Shown one piece after another: positions 37,560 through 47,898 of a DNA stretch of 64,000 bases (position 1 is its first letter; each line of letters opens with the position of its first letter). The stretch is taken from the NCBI GenBank assembly GCA_027919835.1, contig JANVFP010000058.1, forward strand, positions 1 through 64,000, given 5' to 3'. Origin of the DNA: Lentinula raphanica (lineage: Eukaryota > Basidiomycota > Agaricomycetes > Agaricales > Omphalotaceae). Under the pieces are notes generated by a model. The model was not told where the DNA came from. It saw nothing but the letters and a program-made list of their open reading frames with translations, and searched no databases. The translations under genes were made by a program, and so were the position numbers.

Positions 37560-38273
37560 AAATGATATGATATCGAGTAACACCAAAGACATTAATAGAA
37601 AATGAGGATAAACATGTCCAGAAGGTAGAAGGGCGAAGGGGAACAGATGAATGACAAAAGAAAATAAGCCGAGTACAAGAAGGGTGGCCAACGGTCTATC
37701 ATGTTGGAAGGCTGAAGTGACGGGTGGAAGGCTAGTAGAAATACCTGTGGAGGTGGTGGAAAGTGCTTGTTGTCAGGCTTGTGGGAAGGAAGACCTCCCT
37801 TGAGGTCGTCGTGTCCAAGTACACCACATCTAAATGCATTGGGGTAGGTGTCATACAAGATCTGTGACCATTGATAAGCACGTATAGTTATTGGAAGAAT
37901 GAATACGATGACGATGACGATGCGAAAATAAATAGTAATGGTGATTCATGTCCAGTTGGTTAAAGAGGAAAATGAACAAGCAAACGATATGATATCTGAA
38001 GCAAGACCGTGGAGGGCATGCGCATAAATAGAAGATGGTGATACACTGATGAATATTTATATCATGATGTACAGCAGAAGGTCGAGGAGGAACAGTTCCA
38101 CGATAAAAGGGGGCTGGGTATAGGAAGGAGAGCGATTTGATGTATGTGGTCGGAAGGGCGAGATTGGCAAGTCGTACGGAGAAGGGGTCATGTCAGAAGC
38201 AATAGAACACAGCGATGGGCAGTGGAGAGGCCATGAGATGGACATTTCGGCAAGAAAAGGCTGTGGCTACGTT
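37560..38273 (-). other. Stranded 3' flank of the P-gene array with a gene-X fragment
   Basis: This holds no intact gene, but it matches sequences found after the stop codons of P2-P4. Shared elements include GCAAACGATATGATATC, AAGAAGGGTGGCCA, TCTATCATGTTGGAAGG-type and CAATGGGCAGTGGAGAG-type stretches. They occur twice here (about 37560-37760 and 37930-38260). At 37770-37870 a minus-strand piece (YDTYPNAF, then LGHDDLKGGLPSH) matches the second array gene X near 57.5 kb. The block is the continuation of the tandem array, cut off from it by the 15-kb insertion. Confidence 0.75.
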
Positions 38274-38400
38274 TCACGAATCCGTCATATATTTCTGCCT
38301 TTTCGACGAAGGTAGATGGATCTGTGGACGTCTGTTGATCGCAAAGGAACCCGCCGGGCTTCCTTTATTTCGAGCTGCGCGTTCCCTGCTTCGGTTTTTG
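38274..38400 (-). pseudogene. Detached C-terminus of array gene P1
   Basis: Read on the minus strand from the 9-bp target copy (CGGTTTTTG at 38392-38400), an open frame of 38 codons continues in the exact phase in which P1 is broken at 53679. It begins SRERAARNKGSP and ends with TGA at 38274-38276 (KYMTDS). It is basic and polar, like the C-terminal tails of P2-P4, which P1 lacks. It therefore is the lost end of P1, separated by the outer element. It is not expressed in frame with P1 in the present arrangement. Confidence 0.85.
38392..38400. repeat. Left 9-bp target-site duplication of the outer element
   Basis: CGGTTTTTG at 38392-38400 is repeated exactly at 53679-53687, directly outside the two inverted ends. 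Nine-base duplications are characteristic of Mutator-like elements. Confidence 0.9.
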
Positions 38401-38519
38401 GAGGGTTTATTCGATTCGTAGTACTCCGTTTGATCGGACTTACGTAATTTTTCTAAAGCCGCTTCGCGGCTGACAGCCGGTGATGGCCTACGGCGTTACC
38501 TCAGCAACTCGGCTTATCT

Positions 38520-39027
38520 AGGACCCCCGATATTGCCCCAAGGAGCTCCGATCCAGAAAAAGCAAAATTCGGCGCGTTTTTGGGCTCCAAATTCGGCGAA
38601 TTTCGTCGGACCTATACCAACATGGCTCAAATTCGGCGGAAAATAGCATGAGACCTAAAATTAGCGCCGAGCGCGCTTAAATTCGTACTGCTCAGTGGAC
38701 CGTCGAAATTTGGTCGAAATGAACTTGAACGCGAAGCGTAAGGAGCCCTCTGTGTCACAAGCAGAGAAAAATTGCATAACTCTACATATCTTGTGATTTC
38801 CTTCATACCTGAAGTTGCTGACTGGAGCTCCACCATCTTGGAGTAAAAAATTCGGCGGAAAGCGCATCAGACTTCGGCTACCCACTGCAAAATTCGGCGG
38901 TTTTGGCATCGGTCAAATAGTCCAAAATGGGTCAAAATTCGGCGAAATTGCACCATACATTGGCCCAGAAATTCTCAAAATTCGGCGGTTCTGGATCGGA
39001 GCGCCTAGTGGTAATATCGGGGGTCCT
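38520..39027. mobile_element. hAT-like MITE (508 bp) inside the outer element
   Basis: The ends AGGACCCCCGATATT and AATATCGGGGGTCCT are perfect inverted repeats, extended with a few mismatches to about 38 bp (CTCCGATCCAGAA). They are flanked by the 8-bp duplication GCTTATCT (38512-38519 and 39028-39035). The related A-type end of the inner element, near 52937-52966, reads through this spot without the insertion (CGGCTTCTTACTCCGGCTG reversed) and serves as an empty site. Eight-base duplications and short inverted ends fit hAT elements. Inside, AATTCGGCG occurs seven times. No coding capacity is present. Confidence 0.88.
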
Positions 39028-39035
39028 GCTTATCT

Positions 39036-40325
39036 ACTCCGGCTGTGACTGGTAATGCTTTCTTACCTTCGACAGCCTTCGACTTTCTCATTTCATTCCG
39101 TTTGTGCCCATTCTATTCCTAATAACTCAATAACGAAATCTCTTTGCCTTTCTAGCCCTCCACTTCTACTGCTGCCCCAATTGCTCACTCTCACTGCCTC
39201 CCATTGATGTCTCAACATGACAAGCAAGCAAAAATGAGGAACACAAGGAACTTCCGGACAATAAGGAGACGATGAGCACGAAGACCGCAAGAAGATGAGC
39301 ATTAGAAGATGGGGATCACAAGGAGCACGAAGACCACAATAAGACGAGGACGAAACAGGGATCACAAGACCAGAAAAAGATGAGGACGGCAGCCATGAAA
39401 GCAACAGAGGAAGAGACGAGGACAAGGAACAGACCATGCCCACAAGAATGATGAGAGGGTGAGGATAAGGCAACGACCAGACGAGGATCAGCCAACGAGG
39501 ACCAAATTGGACAAGGACCGTTTCTCTTTTCTTCTCCACAACCATCCCCACTCGTACATCCGATACTACGAACACAATCAAGGTATTCCAGGATGTCAAA
39601 TACGCGAAGAGGAAGAGGTCTGGAGGTTGAGGAGGTTGAATATGCAAAGATGACGATGTTGAGATAGATGAATACGCGAGTCAACGACGATGAAGATGGG
39701 TAATTGGCTCCTCAGGTAAGGACCCTTGAACTTTTCTCAACTTATACTAAAGTTATCTTGGATCACTGATAAATATGCTCGCCTTCATCTTCTCCATCTT
39801 TGTTTTGGTCGCCCCGACTTTGGCGTCGCCTCGCCAGCCGCAACCTCTTCATTTCTCCTTTTCACTGCACATTTGGACGCTTCTCAAGACGAGGAAGATG
39901 AGGAAGTCCAAATCAAGGTCACGAAGAGAAAGACCAACGAGGCAACAAAGATGGAAATGACGGGGCGACAGTGAGGCGCCGGGCACAACGAGCGGTATGC
40001 ATCCACCTTTGTTCTTCAGCTGTACATCCGAAAAATTATCTCTTCCGCAGGTTTCTCTTGGTGAACGTGGCCTCCGATGCAATCATGCACCGCAACTCCT
40101 TTTGGAAACCAGCAGACGCCCAGCCCCTCAGCTAGGCAAGGCTCTGCTGGTTCCCATGGCTCCCTCATGCCCTTTACCTGGCTCACACCCGCCTTCAACC
40201 CAAGTATGAATTACTCGTCACCCGCTGTTGTTAGACACCTGTACATGCAGTTTGACCGCTTAGGTTCTCTGACTAAAACACCGTCGTTGGCGCTGACAGT
40301 TGGCCTTTGTTGGGCCTTTCTCATG
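39036..40325. other. Body of the outer element, no gene
   Basis: Purine-rich GAGGA/AAGA low-complexity sequence dominates 39220-39640. A short frame at 39775 (MLAFIFSIFVLVAPTLASP) looks like a signal peptide but has no continuation that supports a gene. This is the interior of a non-autonomous transposon. Confidence 0.5.
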
Positions 40326-40334
40326 TACTTATTT
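40326..40334. repeat. Left 9-bp target-site duplication of the inner element
   Basis: TACTTATTT at 40326-40334 recurs exactly at 53060-53068, immediately outside the inner element's ends. Confidence 0.9.
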
Positions 40335-40376
40335 AAGAGGGGGTTCGATTCGTAGCACTCCGATTGATCGGACTTA

Positions 40377-40961
40377 AGCCGGAACATGATCCGATGCCAT
40401 AAGCATGGACCGCGCGGCCGGGCTACGCTACTTTTACGAGTAAGGACTCGGCGTGACTCTACATAAATACAAAGAAAATCAACAGTGTGACTATTCTATA
40501 TCCTTCGTCCTGTTGAGCCGCCAGCGAAACACCATGTACCAACTTCAGTCTCCAAGGACATACCAAATTACACAAACCAGATGCAAGATCAATGGTCAAC
40601 AATGAATCGTGTATGTTGTAGGGCTGATATAGCAATGTGCAGGAGGAATAAGAAGAGGATTGGAAGGAATGGAAGGAAAATGGTCTGGTACCACGGTGAG
40701 CTGCTCAAGTTTTTATAAACCTTGTGGCGTTAGTCAAGGCATCCAATTACATACATCAGCGGGCAAATACTCATTCGAACGGCGGGTGTTTCGAGGGTGT
40801 TCTATCGTTCTACGAAGCTAGAAATTCGATAACGGCTTTAGAGGTGTCAGTTTACATTTCTAGACTTCAGTCAGTGTTCTGAACGCCTCCGTAGTTGACA
40901 GTCGTTATAGCCTCAGCTATGAAGCCCATGACAGTGCGTCCATTTCCCCTCTTTTTCTCCA
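40377..40961. other. Subterminal region, upstream of the transposase
   Basis: The first about 75 bp match the B-type end at 53.6 kb (CCATAAGCATGGACCGC). The rest shows no coding potential and probably contains the transposase promoter. Confidence 0.5.
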
Positions 40962-43900
40962 ATGTCTTGGGACACACTTCTGAATCCGCTTCCCAGCACA
41001 GTTTCCGGTGCAGACGATCCTTTGCTCGCGCCATTGGCAATCTCAGTGATACGCAATGTACGCATTAATCGGCAAACTGATGTCGAAGAGCTTTACCATT
41101 ACACGAAGAATACAAAAGTCGAATATCCAAAGACGGCACCACATGGTAAAGCTATTGGGCATTTGTTTGACATGGATGGTTCTGCTCCATGGATATCACC
41201 CGCGCGTTCATTTGCATACTCACAGGGTAGTCCAGATGGAAGCAGAAACCCTGTCTATACTGATCTCTTGGTTGACTCCAATGGTATAATGATACCATGT
41301 AGTATACGCTACAGTACCTGTGAGATATTTTCACTAAGCAGACTTATTCCCTTTGTATCGTTCATACAAGAATTCAATATTTACAGGTCAGGGTGTCAAG
41401 ATTTGTCCAAACGTTTCCGAGGAAATACGTTCCCAAACCCATACTTCAGGATCTCGTTTTGCTCGTGCTTTAGATCTTGAACGCGAACGTCAGGAAGCAA
41501 ATACTTCACTTGATCGTGACTTGTTTGAGAAGACGCTCAATTATTGGGCATGTCTTCGGGACTACGGATGTAGTCGAGCACTCCAGCAAGACACAAAATA
41601 CGAGGGTTACGAACTTGAACAGTACAACACGATTCATCGAAGTCCAACCAAAAAAAACGCGGTCACGAAGCCAAACCTACTTGTCAAGGACGTATTGTTC
41701 TCAAGTATACCTCAACAGGTCGAGCATATCTCAGGTAATAGTTCTCTCAATATATCCAGACTGATCTGAACACGGTACATAGCTGTGAACATTTTGATCT
41801 CAATCGATCTCGAAAACACTTCTGCGATTTTGCAATTGGGAATGACATATATCATACCGATTACCTTCTAGCACTATGCAGTGGCGACTCGAACGAAATA
41901 TACCGATGGGAAAAGCATGCCCTTGACCAGGGATACGGACCATTGGCAGCTTGTAAAACCGTACGGAACTACAACACAATGCGAATTGATTGTCGTGAGT
42001 GAACTGGTTTGTCAGAATACAGCTTCACCTGAATCTGTGAATGCAGCAAATCAACACCGCTTGTCGAATGGTTCAATGCTTATGACTGAAATGTGCACGT
42101 TACCATGCAAAAGTACCTTTCATGTCTATGAGCCACTTCCGGAATATCGTACGAGGTGCCTCAAAGTCTTAGTTCTTTGTTCTGGCCAGCATAGCCACCC
42201 TATACCAGCTTCAACTAAAACACCTCCTGACGTACGATCGGATATTTTACATATGCTCTGTACATCAATGCTCAGCGAGCTACCTGACATGACACCACGA
42301 AGGTTCCTGCGACACCCTGTTGCCCGAGCATTCATCCGCCAAAAGGTTCCATTTTTAGATCAACCTCTGCTCTCTGATGTCCACCCATCTCTTAACAACG
42401 GTGATCATTTACGTTCCTATATTACACAAGCTCAACAGTCCATGTTTCCTGCTGGTACTGGATGGGAAGGTAGATTCAATCTGTGATAGTGCTAGCGGAG
42501 TAGAATTCACTTACCGATTCAATTATCATCTAGGTTTATTGCGGTTGAAGGAAATTCAAGATATTGGACGCTCTATAGAGGACCAGTATATCCGCGTAAT
42601 GGAGGAACACTCACTTCCAGACTTATCTTCTCATTCAATGGAGGAGGATATAGTGGACGATAACAATCAAAGGTTTCGCATAATTATCTGCATGTTCCGT
42701 CAACGAAGTCGAGACCTTCTCAATGCCCGCTTTGTACAAACTGACATTTCCTACAAACGTGTGGTGGGCTTCAAAGAGTTAGAGTTTGTAGGATGGGATG
42801 ATCACAGTCATACCAGTACGTTTTCCTCATTCTGAAGACAAGTGTTGTTTGAGAACAGTTTCATCCTAGCAATCGTATATTGTCGTGCTTATATGACACA
42901 CGAGTCAGCAGCTGCCCACCTAGTATTCTTTCGATTGCTAGATCAGTTAGTACAGAAGGATACTGGTGAAAGCTTGCGATTCCGTCACCTGCACTCTCAA
43001 AGTCTGGAGATCAAAGATCGAGTAGGGATTTTACATTGGGCTATGGATCAAGGTCGAGGTCCTGCAAAAGGTAGCTTAGTCTTCGATCTTCTGAAAGAAC
43101 TTGTCGTGATTAGTGCTTACTATAATGTTTAGGATTAGCATTATATCTACACGAACTTGCGGCCAAACTCTCAGGGTATGATCTACATGAGAAGCATAGA
43201 TACCTTCGCGACTTGCAGCCATACGAACACCTTCACCGTATTGCACGGCTTTGTACAGCTCATGTTCACCGCAATATCAGCAACTCTAAATCGATTTCAG
43301 AAGACATCAAACATAAGATGCGAAGTCTTATGTGCACTGCACATCCAAATTGGGATGAGACAATATCACAGATACAGGATAGTGGAAAAGGAGGCAGAGG
43401 TATGTGCTTTGAATATGGTGGCGAGGTCATAGCACTCAGTTCATCGCCTAGATTGGGTCGCTGACAAGATATCAAGCAAGTTCGCATTCGAAGCAATGTG
43501 TCAAGCAAAAAGTTTCATACCACTCGACGTGTGGAAGGCTGGACCTGCGACAACTGATCTTGTTGAGAGCGCTCATTGGAGTGTGTACCTGGAGGGGATA
43601 GGATGTTCGCTGACCAGTGCTGTAGAGAAAGGCGAACATGTTGATCGGTTGAGGCTGCAATCATCGCAGGTAGTAATGTGAATTTGAATGGTTTCACAAG
43701 AGCTAATGGATATTCAGGTGCACGCACGAACAGGAATCTACACAAGTAATACTCCAAATGACCGCCTTCGGAGCACTTTGATAAGTCATCGTCGCAAAGG
43801 TTTGTATACTGTGTTGCTTGCCTAGGTCAATTGTTGATTGTATCCACAGCTGATGCCGAATCAAAGCGATTAGACCGCGAAGATAAGCAGATTACTTCAC

Positions 43901-44112
43901 ACAATGCCAAGATCGACCAGGCAAAGATCAAGGTGGCAAAGGCTCATGAGAAGTTAAACTCCCTGCAGAGTGCATCATCAGCTCCAGCAGCAATCGAGCG
44001 GGCCAAGCGGTCTTTGGAGAATGCTCAGAGATTGCTTACAAAGGCAACTGAGAAGGGAAACAACTTGACGCAAACTGTACAGGGTTCTGGTTCTGTAAAC
44101 ATACATTTGTGA
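40962..44112 (+). CDS. MULE-type DDE transposase
   Basis: This cut-and-paste transposase mobilises the inner element and possibly the outer one. The proposed start is MSWDTLLNPLPSTVSG at 40962. Exons join cleanly at about 41320/41389, 41733/41782, 41995/42048, 42471/42533, 42818/42874, 43073/43133, 43401/43453 and two later sites. The N-terminal half has a Cys/His segment (MCTLPCKSTF, then CLKVLVLCSGQHSHPI) like the WRKY/FLYWCH-type fingers of MULE transposases. The catalytic core has D in FVQTDISYKRVVGFKEL, then VYCRAYMTHESAAAHLVFF, D in WAMDQGRGPAKGLALYLHEL, and E in the TTDLVESAHWSV motif. A C-terminal coiled-coil (DREDKQITSHNAKIDQAKIK, RAKRSLENAQRLLTKATEKG) ends at 44112. No stop or frameshift is found, so it looks functional. 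Confidence 0.82.
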
Positions 44113-44870
44113 TTGATTAGAATGAACTTCAGTTCTGTTTTTGTTGGCTATACAAGTTTCCACATAAATATTCCTTTGCTTTCCTCAACGTACGCGATTA
44201 CGCCCTTCAGGCATTCCCAAAGATCACGATTCGTCGGCGGTGAAATGGAAAGGATATGAAGGCGGTCGACATATTGTGGATAAAGTCGGATTGGATGACG
44301 CGTTTCTGCAGTGGAGTCACGGGCGATCTGGTAGAATGCAGTTAGCAAAGGGATTTGAAGAAGAGAGGATGCAGATAGACATACTGCAAGTCGGAGTCGA
44401 AGGCAAACTTCGAGTTGTTGCGGGCCACACAGACATCATTGCTGCAGAAGAATCTGTCCCTGATGGGGCAGCGGTTGTCGTAGGTGTTGCTAATTCAGTG
44501 GCCGTCTCAGTGCCAGTCTCAATACTGACACTAACGGGGCCATTCTTTTGTGGTATGTCTGTAGGTTGAGAGACGCAAAAACGGTGATGATGCGAATGGG
44601 GGAAATGCGGCGTCCGAGCGGTTGTAGATTCTATAGCAGGAACCTCTAGCCAGTGGGTAACTCGAGAGGAAATTCGAAGGAGCAGGACGGTGGCGACGCG
44701 AACGAGGTTGAGGTCAATGAATTGACGTCATAAATCAGCCTTGGTCAAATCCGTCATCGACTCAAACTCGAAGATCGTCGACGACCGTAGTCAAATACGA
44801 ATTTCTCGTCTTGCATGTATTCATAGTGAAAACCAGGTGAAAACGGTCCAGAAGAGTGACAGAAGCATGC
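44113..44870. other. Unassigned cargo DNA in the inner element
   Basis: A minus-strand Thr/Ser/Pro-like stretch (VSVSIETGTETATELATPTT, about 44570-44400) and a frame at 44348 (TAFYQIARDSTAETRHPIRL) look like remains of another captured gene. No family is recognised and no full gene can be built. Confidence 0.35.
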
Positions 44871-45772
44871 TCAACACCTCTTGGCCAAGTTCGTGTGTGT
44901 CGCGGTTGAATGACGGCAGTGGTCCACGAGTCCAGTTTCGTCGCGACAAACATGCACACCATCGAAGATTTTTTGGGATAGCCGTGTACTAGGTACAGAG
45001 CCGGATGGGTTATGAGGTTTGGCAGAGCACGAATGTACGCAAGCTCGTATCACGGCTAGATGAATGCGGAGGAGGAGGAGGAGCGCTGCCATAGTCGGGG
45101 TAGAGTTCCGCTGTAGGACATTAGTGTCTGCAAGATTGAAAAACGCGAGGACACGCGAGATGAAGAAACGCTCGTTGTCGTTAATGCGGTTGTTCCAGTC
45201 GTGAAGGTCTTTGGAGAGATCCATCTCTTCGGCGGTCCAGAAGGAAGCTTCAACTTTTTTGTACATTTGCCAGATCTGAGAAACGCGTAAGACCAGGGAA
45301 AGCGGAGTGAGCGTGTTAATAGCGTACTTCATGATATTGGATAGGGAATAATACGAAGCGACGTCTTGACTCCAGAAGGAGAGGTTCCTCGCCTGAAACA
45401 CGACCTTGAGAACAAATAACGCGTTGAAGGAGGAAAGACGCGTACTTTCGGGTAGCTCAACCTCTCCTACAAAACGTTCATGCAGAGCCGCCAGTTCTTC
45501 GGCGGACTTGGATGACGCCGACTTTGGGGCATCATCTTCATGGAGTTTGTCCTCGGCGTCTTCAAGGGATGCAGGCGAAGCAGAACGGCGTTTGTCGTCA
45601 ATAAGAGCTGCCTTCGAAGATTTCTTGGTAGGCGAATCGAAGGACATCCTTGCCAAGGCAGTAGCAGCCTGAAGACTTGATTAACGCGACGCGAAGCACG
45701 TAGCAGAGGAGAGTTCACCTTTTTACTAGGGGTAGGTCCAGGAGAAGGGAAGCGAGTAGGAGTGGTAGCCAT
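44871..45772 (-). pseudogene. RNR2: 5' fragment of ribonucleotide reductase small subunit
   Basis: The ATG at 45772 begins MATTPTRFPSPGPTPSKK. After introns the frame gives [22 protein letters not shown] joined to [19 protein letters not shown], then [19 protein letters not shown] and ISRVLAFF. This is a clear match to the N-terminal half of the class I RNR small subunit, which provides the diiron-tyrosyl radical for dNTP synthesis. Similarity stops near 45141. The helices with the later iron ligands (the second E..H set) and the C-terminal tail that docks the large subunit are missing, and the frame continues in unrelated sequence to 44871. It cannot work as RNR2; it is most likely a gene piece captured by the transposon. 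The window holds no intact copy. Confidence 0.85.
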
Positions 45773-45966
45773 TGGGGAAGATAGTAAGAGTTTATGAGTC
45801 TGGCAGTAAGTAGTGGTGGTGGCACACGAGCGGGTGAGAACCTGGCAAGGTACCCGGGCTCTTTTTAAACTCGAAATTTTCTCGCGGTGTGGTCTTCAAC
45901 GACGCGCTACACTGCGTGATCTTAAACAAGGACTCATTCGCTCGAAATGGACGACGAGCTCCATCG

Positions 45967-46646
45967 TTATCTCGTCTCTCCATTGAGAAGGCAGAAGGGA
46001 CGCAGAAGGGAAGAGGTGTTTTGGGTGTGGAGAAGACGGCGAAGTGGAAGATTGAGGAAATGGTGTTTGAGATGAAAGATGTGCTTGAGGCGACGAAGAA
46101 TCTCTTGCATCAGTCTGAGAAGTTGTTGTCGGTATTGATTGCGGTGTGGAAGGACGAGGAGGAGCCGGGATGTTCTCGGCGCAACCGAGCTGCGATGAAC
46201 ATGAGCCCTGGGTGTACTAGCAGGCGCAACCGAGCTGCGACGAGAGAGGCGAGGGAGAGGCGGAGTAACTTCGTGGGCCGTGACATCGACAACATGGATA
46301 TCTGGCTTTTCAAACGTCTTTTCCTCAACAAGAGATGCTGTAGAGGAAGCGTCAATATCCTTCGCCCTTCCTTTCCCTTTGTCGACACGAGGAGGCATCA
46401 CCGTAGAGACGTGGCTGTCGCTATCGCTGATGGACGTTGTCTCGTCATGTATCCTAAAGTTCTTCCTGAGTACTGAGCGTGACTTCATCATCCTCAGAAT
46501 GGATATAAGGGCACAGCAATTGGATCGGCAGGGATATCGAACAGGCCAGCAATCCCCTCAGCAAGAAGAGACGAGGTTGGTTCATCAGTGAAGGACAGAC
46601 GACGAGTAGGGCCGCCAGTGAGTTTGAGCGTGAATTGGGTAGGCAT
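45967..46646 (-). pseudogene. Broken PB1-domain gene fragment (NBR1/p62-like)
   Basis: The ATG at 46646 begins MPTQFTLKLTGGPTRRLSFT, then FDIPADPIAV, the start of a PB1 domain. The reading frame then jumps: SEDDEVTLSTQEEL lies in the second frame, and FRIHDETTSISDSDSHVS in the third, with stops between. GDEVTLSTQEEL..FYRIH is the expected PB1 OPCA-type acidic motif, so two small indels have broken it. A linker (PPRVDKGKGRAKDIDAS) follows, as in basidiomycete PB1/ZZ-finger proteins related to the autophagy receptor NBR1. No ZZ finger or later domain follows. It is a decayed 5' fragment in the same orientation as the RNR2 fragment, likely captured with it. Confidence 0.7.
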
Positions 46647-46841
46647 GGTTGTTGTGATAAAGAAAGCAACGTCGATCAGTATAGATATCGCCCATGAAGC
46701 GAACAATGACAAAAAATTTGATATTCTGGTTGAATGAAAGACCCAATCCAAAGGCAAGGAAGGAGCTCTAAGTACAGACCAGTCAGGACAGAAAAGAGAT
46801 GAGTCAAAATACGCACTTTTACTCAACCTCCTCACTGCCTC

Positions 46842-47339
46842 TTACTGCGTTGTTGCCGCGCAAGCACGATTCTGTACTGAAGACGTCCTTCCAAAATCTT
46901 CGACAAATATTTCCGAGTTTCGCCGTATCAAAGACGCGTCTAGATTCTGGAGCCTTTCATCAACATCTGATACAATCTTGAAGCAATTCTGAGAGAAACT
47001 CCATCCATCTGAAGAGGCCCTAGAGTCTGTACACTGTACAGCAGAGAGTCTTCTGAGTGCGTTGGGCTTTGTATCGTCGAAGAGACGGTCTGACATTCGG
47101 ATGACGACGACGACGATTGAGAAATGCAGCGTCGGCGAGTCACCGAGCAAGCGCTCAAGCGCAGGGTCAATTCGGTGTGAACCGTTTGGAAATTGGTAGG
47201 AATCTGGGATGCATTGATCCGAGCCTGCGGCAGAAATTGACATATAAGCCCTAAGAAAATTCCAACATTCCACCCCTTTTCCACCCAACCACCACGTCAA
47301 TACACGGCTGGGACTCATGCTCGTGCTCCTGTGGTTCAT
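46842..47339 (-). other. Possible third captured fragment
   Basis: An open frame (NALRRLSAVQCTDSRAS, VDERLQNLDASLIRRNSEIF) has ordinary protein-like composition and lies directly upstream of the PB1 fragment. I do not recognise it, and the competing frames look equally open. Confidence 0.25.
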
Positions 47340-47482
47340 TATACTGGGCCTTTCACCCCTTGGTAAGTCCTACATTATTTCTTTTCTAATTCCCCATCTA
47401 TATATGTGTGCCATTTTGGTTATTGAGCGCCCAGGCAGCCATATGTGTGCCGGTCGGGTTTCCCGCTGTTCAACAACATTGA

Positions 47483-47718
47483 CTACCCAGCTGCAGTAAT
47501 CTGCGTTCGCTCATGCATGGGCGTAGGCTGTGGTGGCTCAAATGCTGTTGTTCTAAGTCGGTCTGCCATCCGGTCGCTCGTGGGCGGCGGTTCACTCGCG
47601 CATGGGCCTTGGCCATGACACGGACGTGGCTGTTCAACGTGGGCTACCCAGCTGCAGTAATCTGCGTTCGCTCATGCATGGGCGTAGGCTGTGGTGGCTC
47701 AAATGTTGTTGTTCTGGC
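47483..47718. repeat. Direct repeat of about 72 bp
   Basis: The segments beginning near 47484 and 47643 (CTACCCAGCTGCAGTAATCT, CATGCATGGGCGTAGGC, GGTGGCTCAAATG) are nearly identical over about 72 bp. They are spaced about 159 bp apart, and related GGCCATGACA pieces lie between and after them. The repeat lies just 5' of the dioxygenase gene. Confidence 0.75.
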
Positions 47719-47898
47719 CTTGTTCCGGGTCGGGCAGCCATTCCCTCGTGCGAGGGCGCCTGTTCACCCACGCAACGGCGTAGGCCATGACATGGACCTG
47801 AATCCATTCATCACACAAAATTAGTTCGATCCTGGGGTGATAGGCTGGTCGAGTTCATCAGAATTGAACACTAAAATTCAACCTCATATGGCTTTTAG

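Noticed and set aside
39775..39960. Short frame with a signal-peptide-like start in the outer element
   Set aside because: It lies in purine-rich low-complexity transposon DNA, and the part after the hydrophobic start is basic filler with no cysteines, partner exon or second copy.
38401..40376. LTR retrotransposon with direct repeats (same-strand copies of the end at 38.4 and 40.3 kb)
   Set aside because: The two copies share only about 33 bp and then differ. Each is explained as the left end of a different nested MULE, confirmed by its own 9-bp duplication.
40335..40376. tRNA-derived SINE, because the ends contain GGTTCGATTC like a B box
   Set aside because: There is no A box at the right distance and no cloverleaf; the repeats are inverted and bounded by 9-bp duplications.
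44871..46646. Helitron capture of the RNR2 and PB1 fragments
   Set aside because: No Rep/helicase sequence or convincing Helitron end (hairpin plus CTRR) was found. The MULE borders already enclose the fragments.
46842..47339. Intact gene upstream of the PB1 fragment
   Set aside because: Two minus-strand frames and one plus-strand frame are equally open and none shows a domain or clear splice pattern; kept only as a possible fragment.
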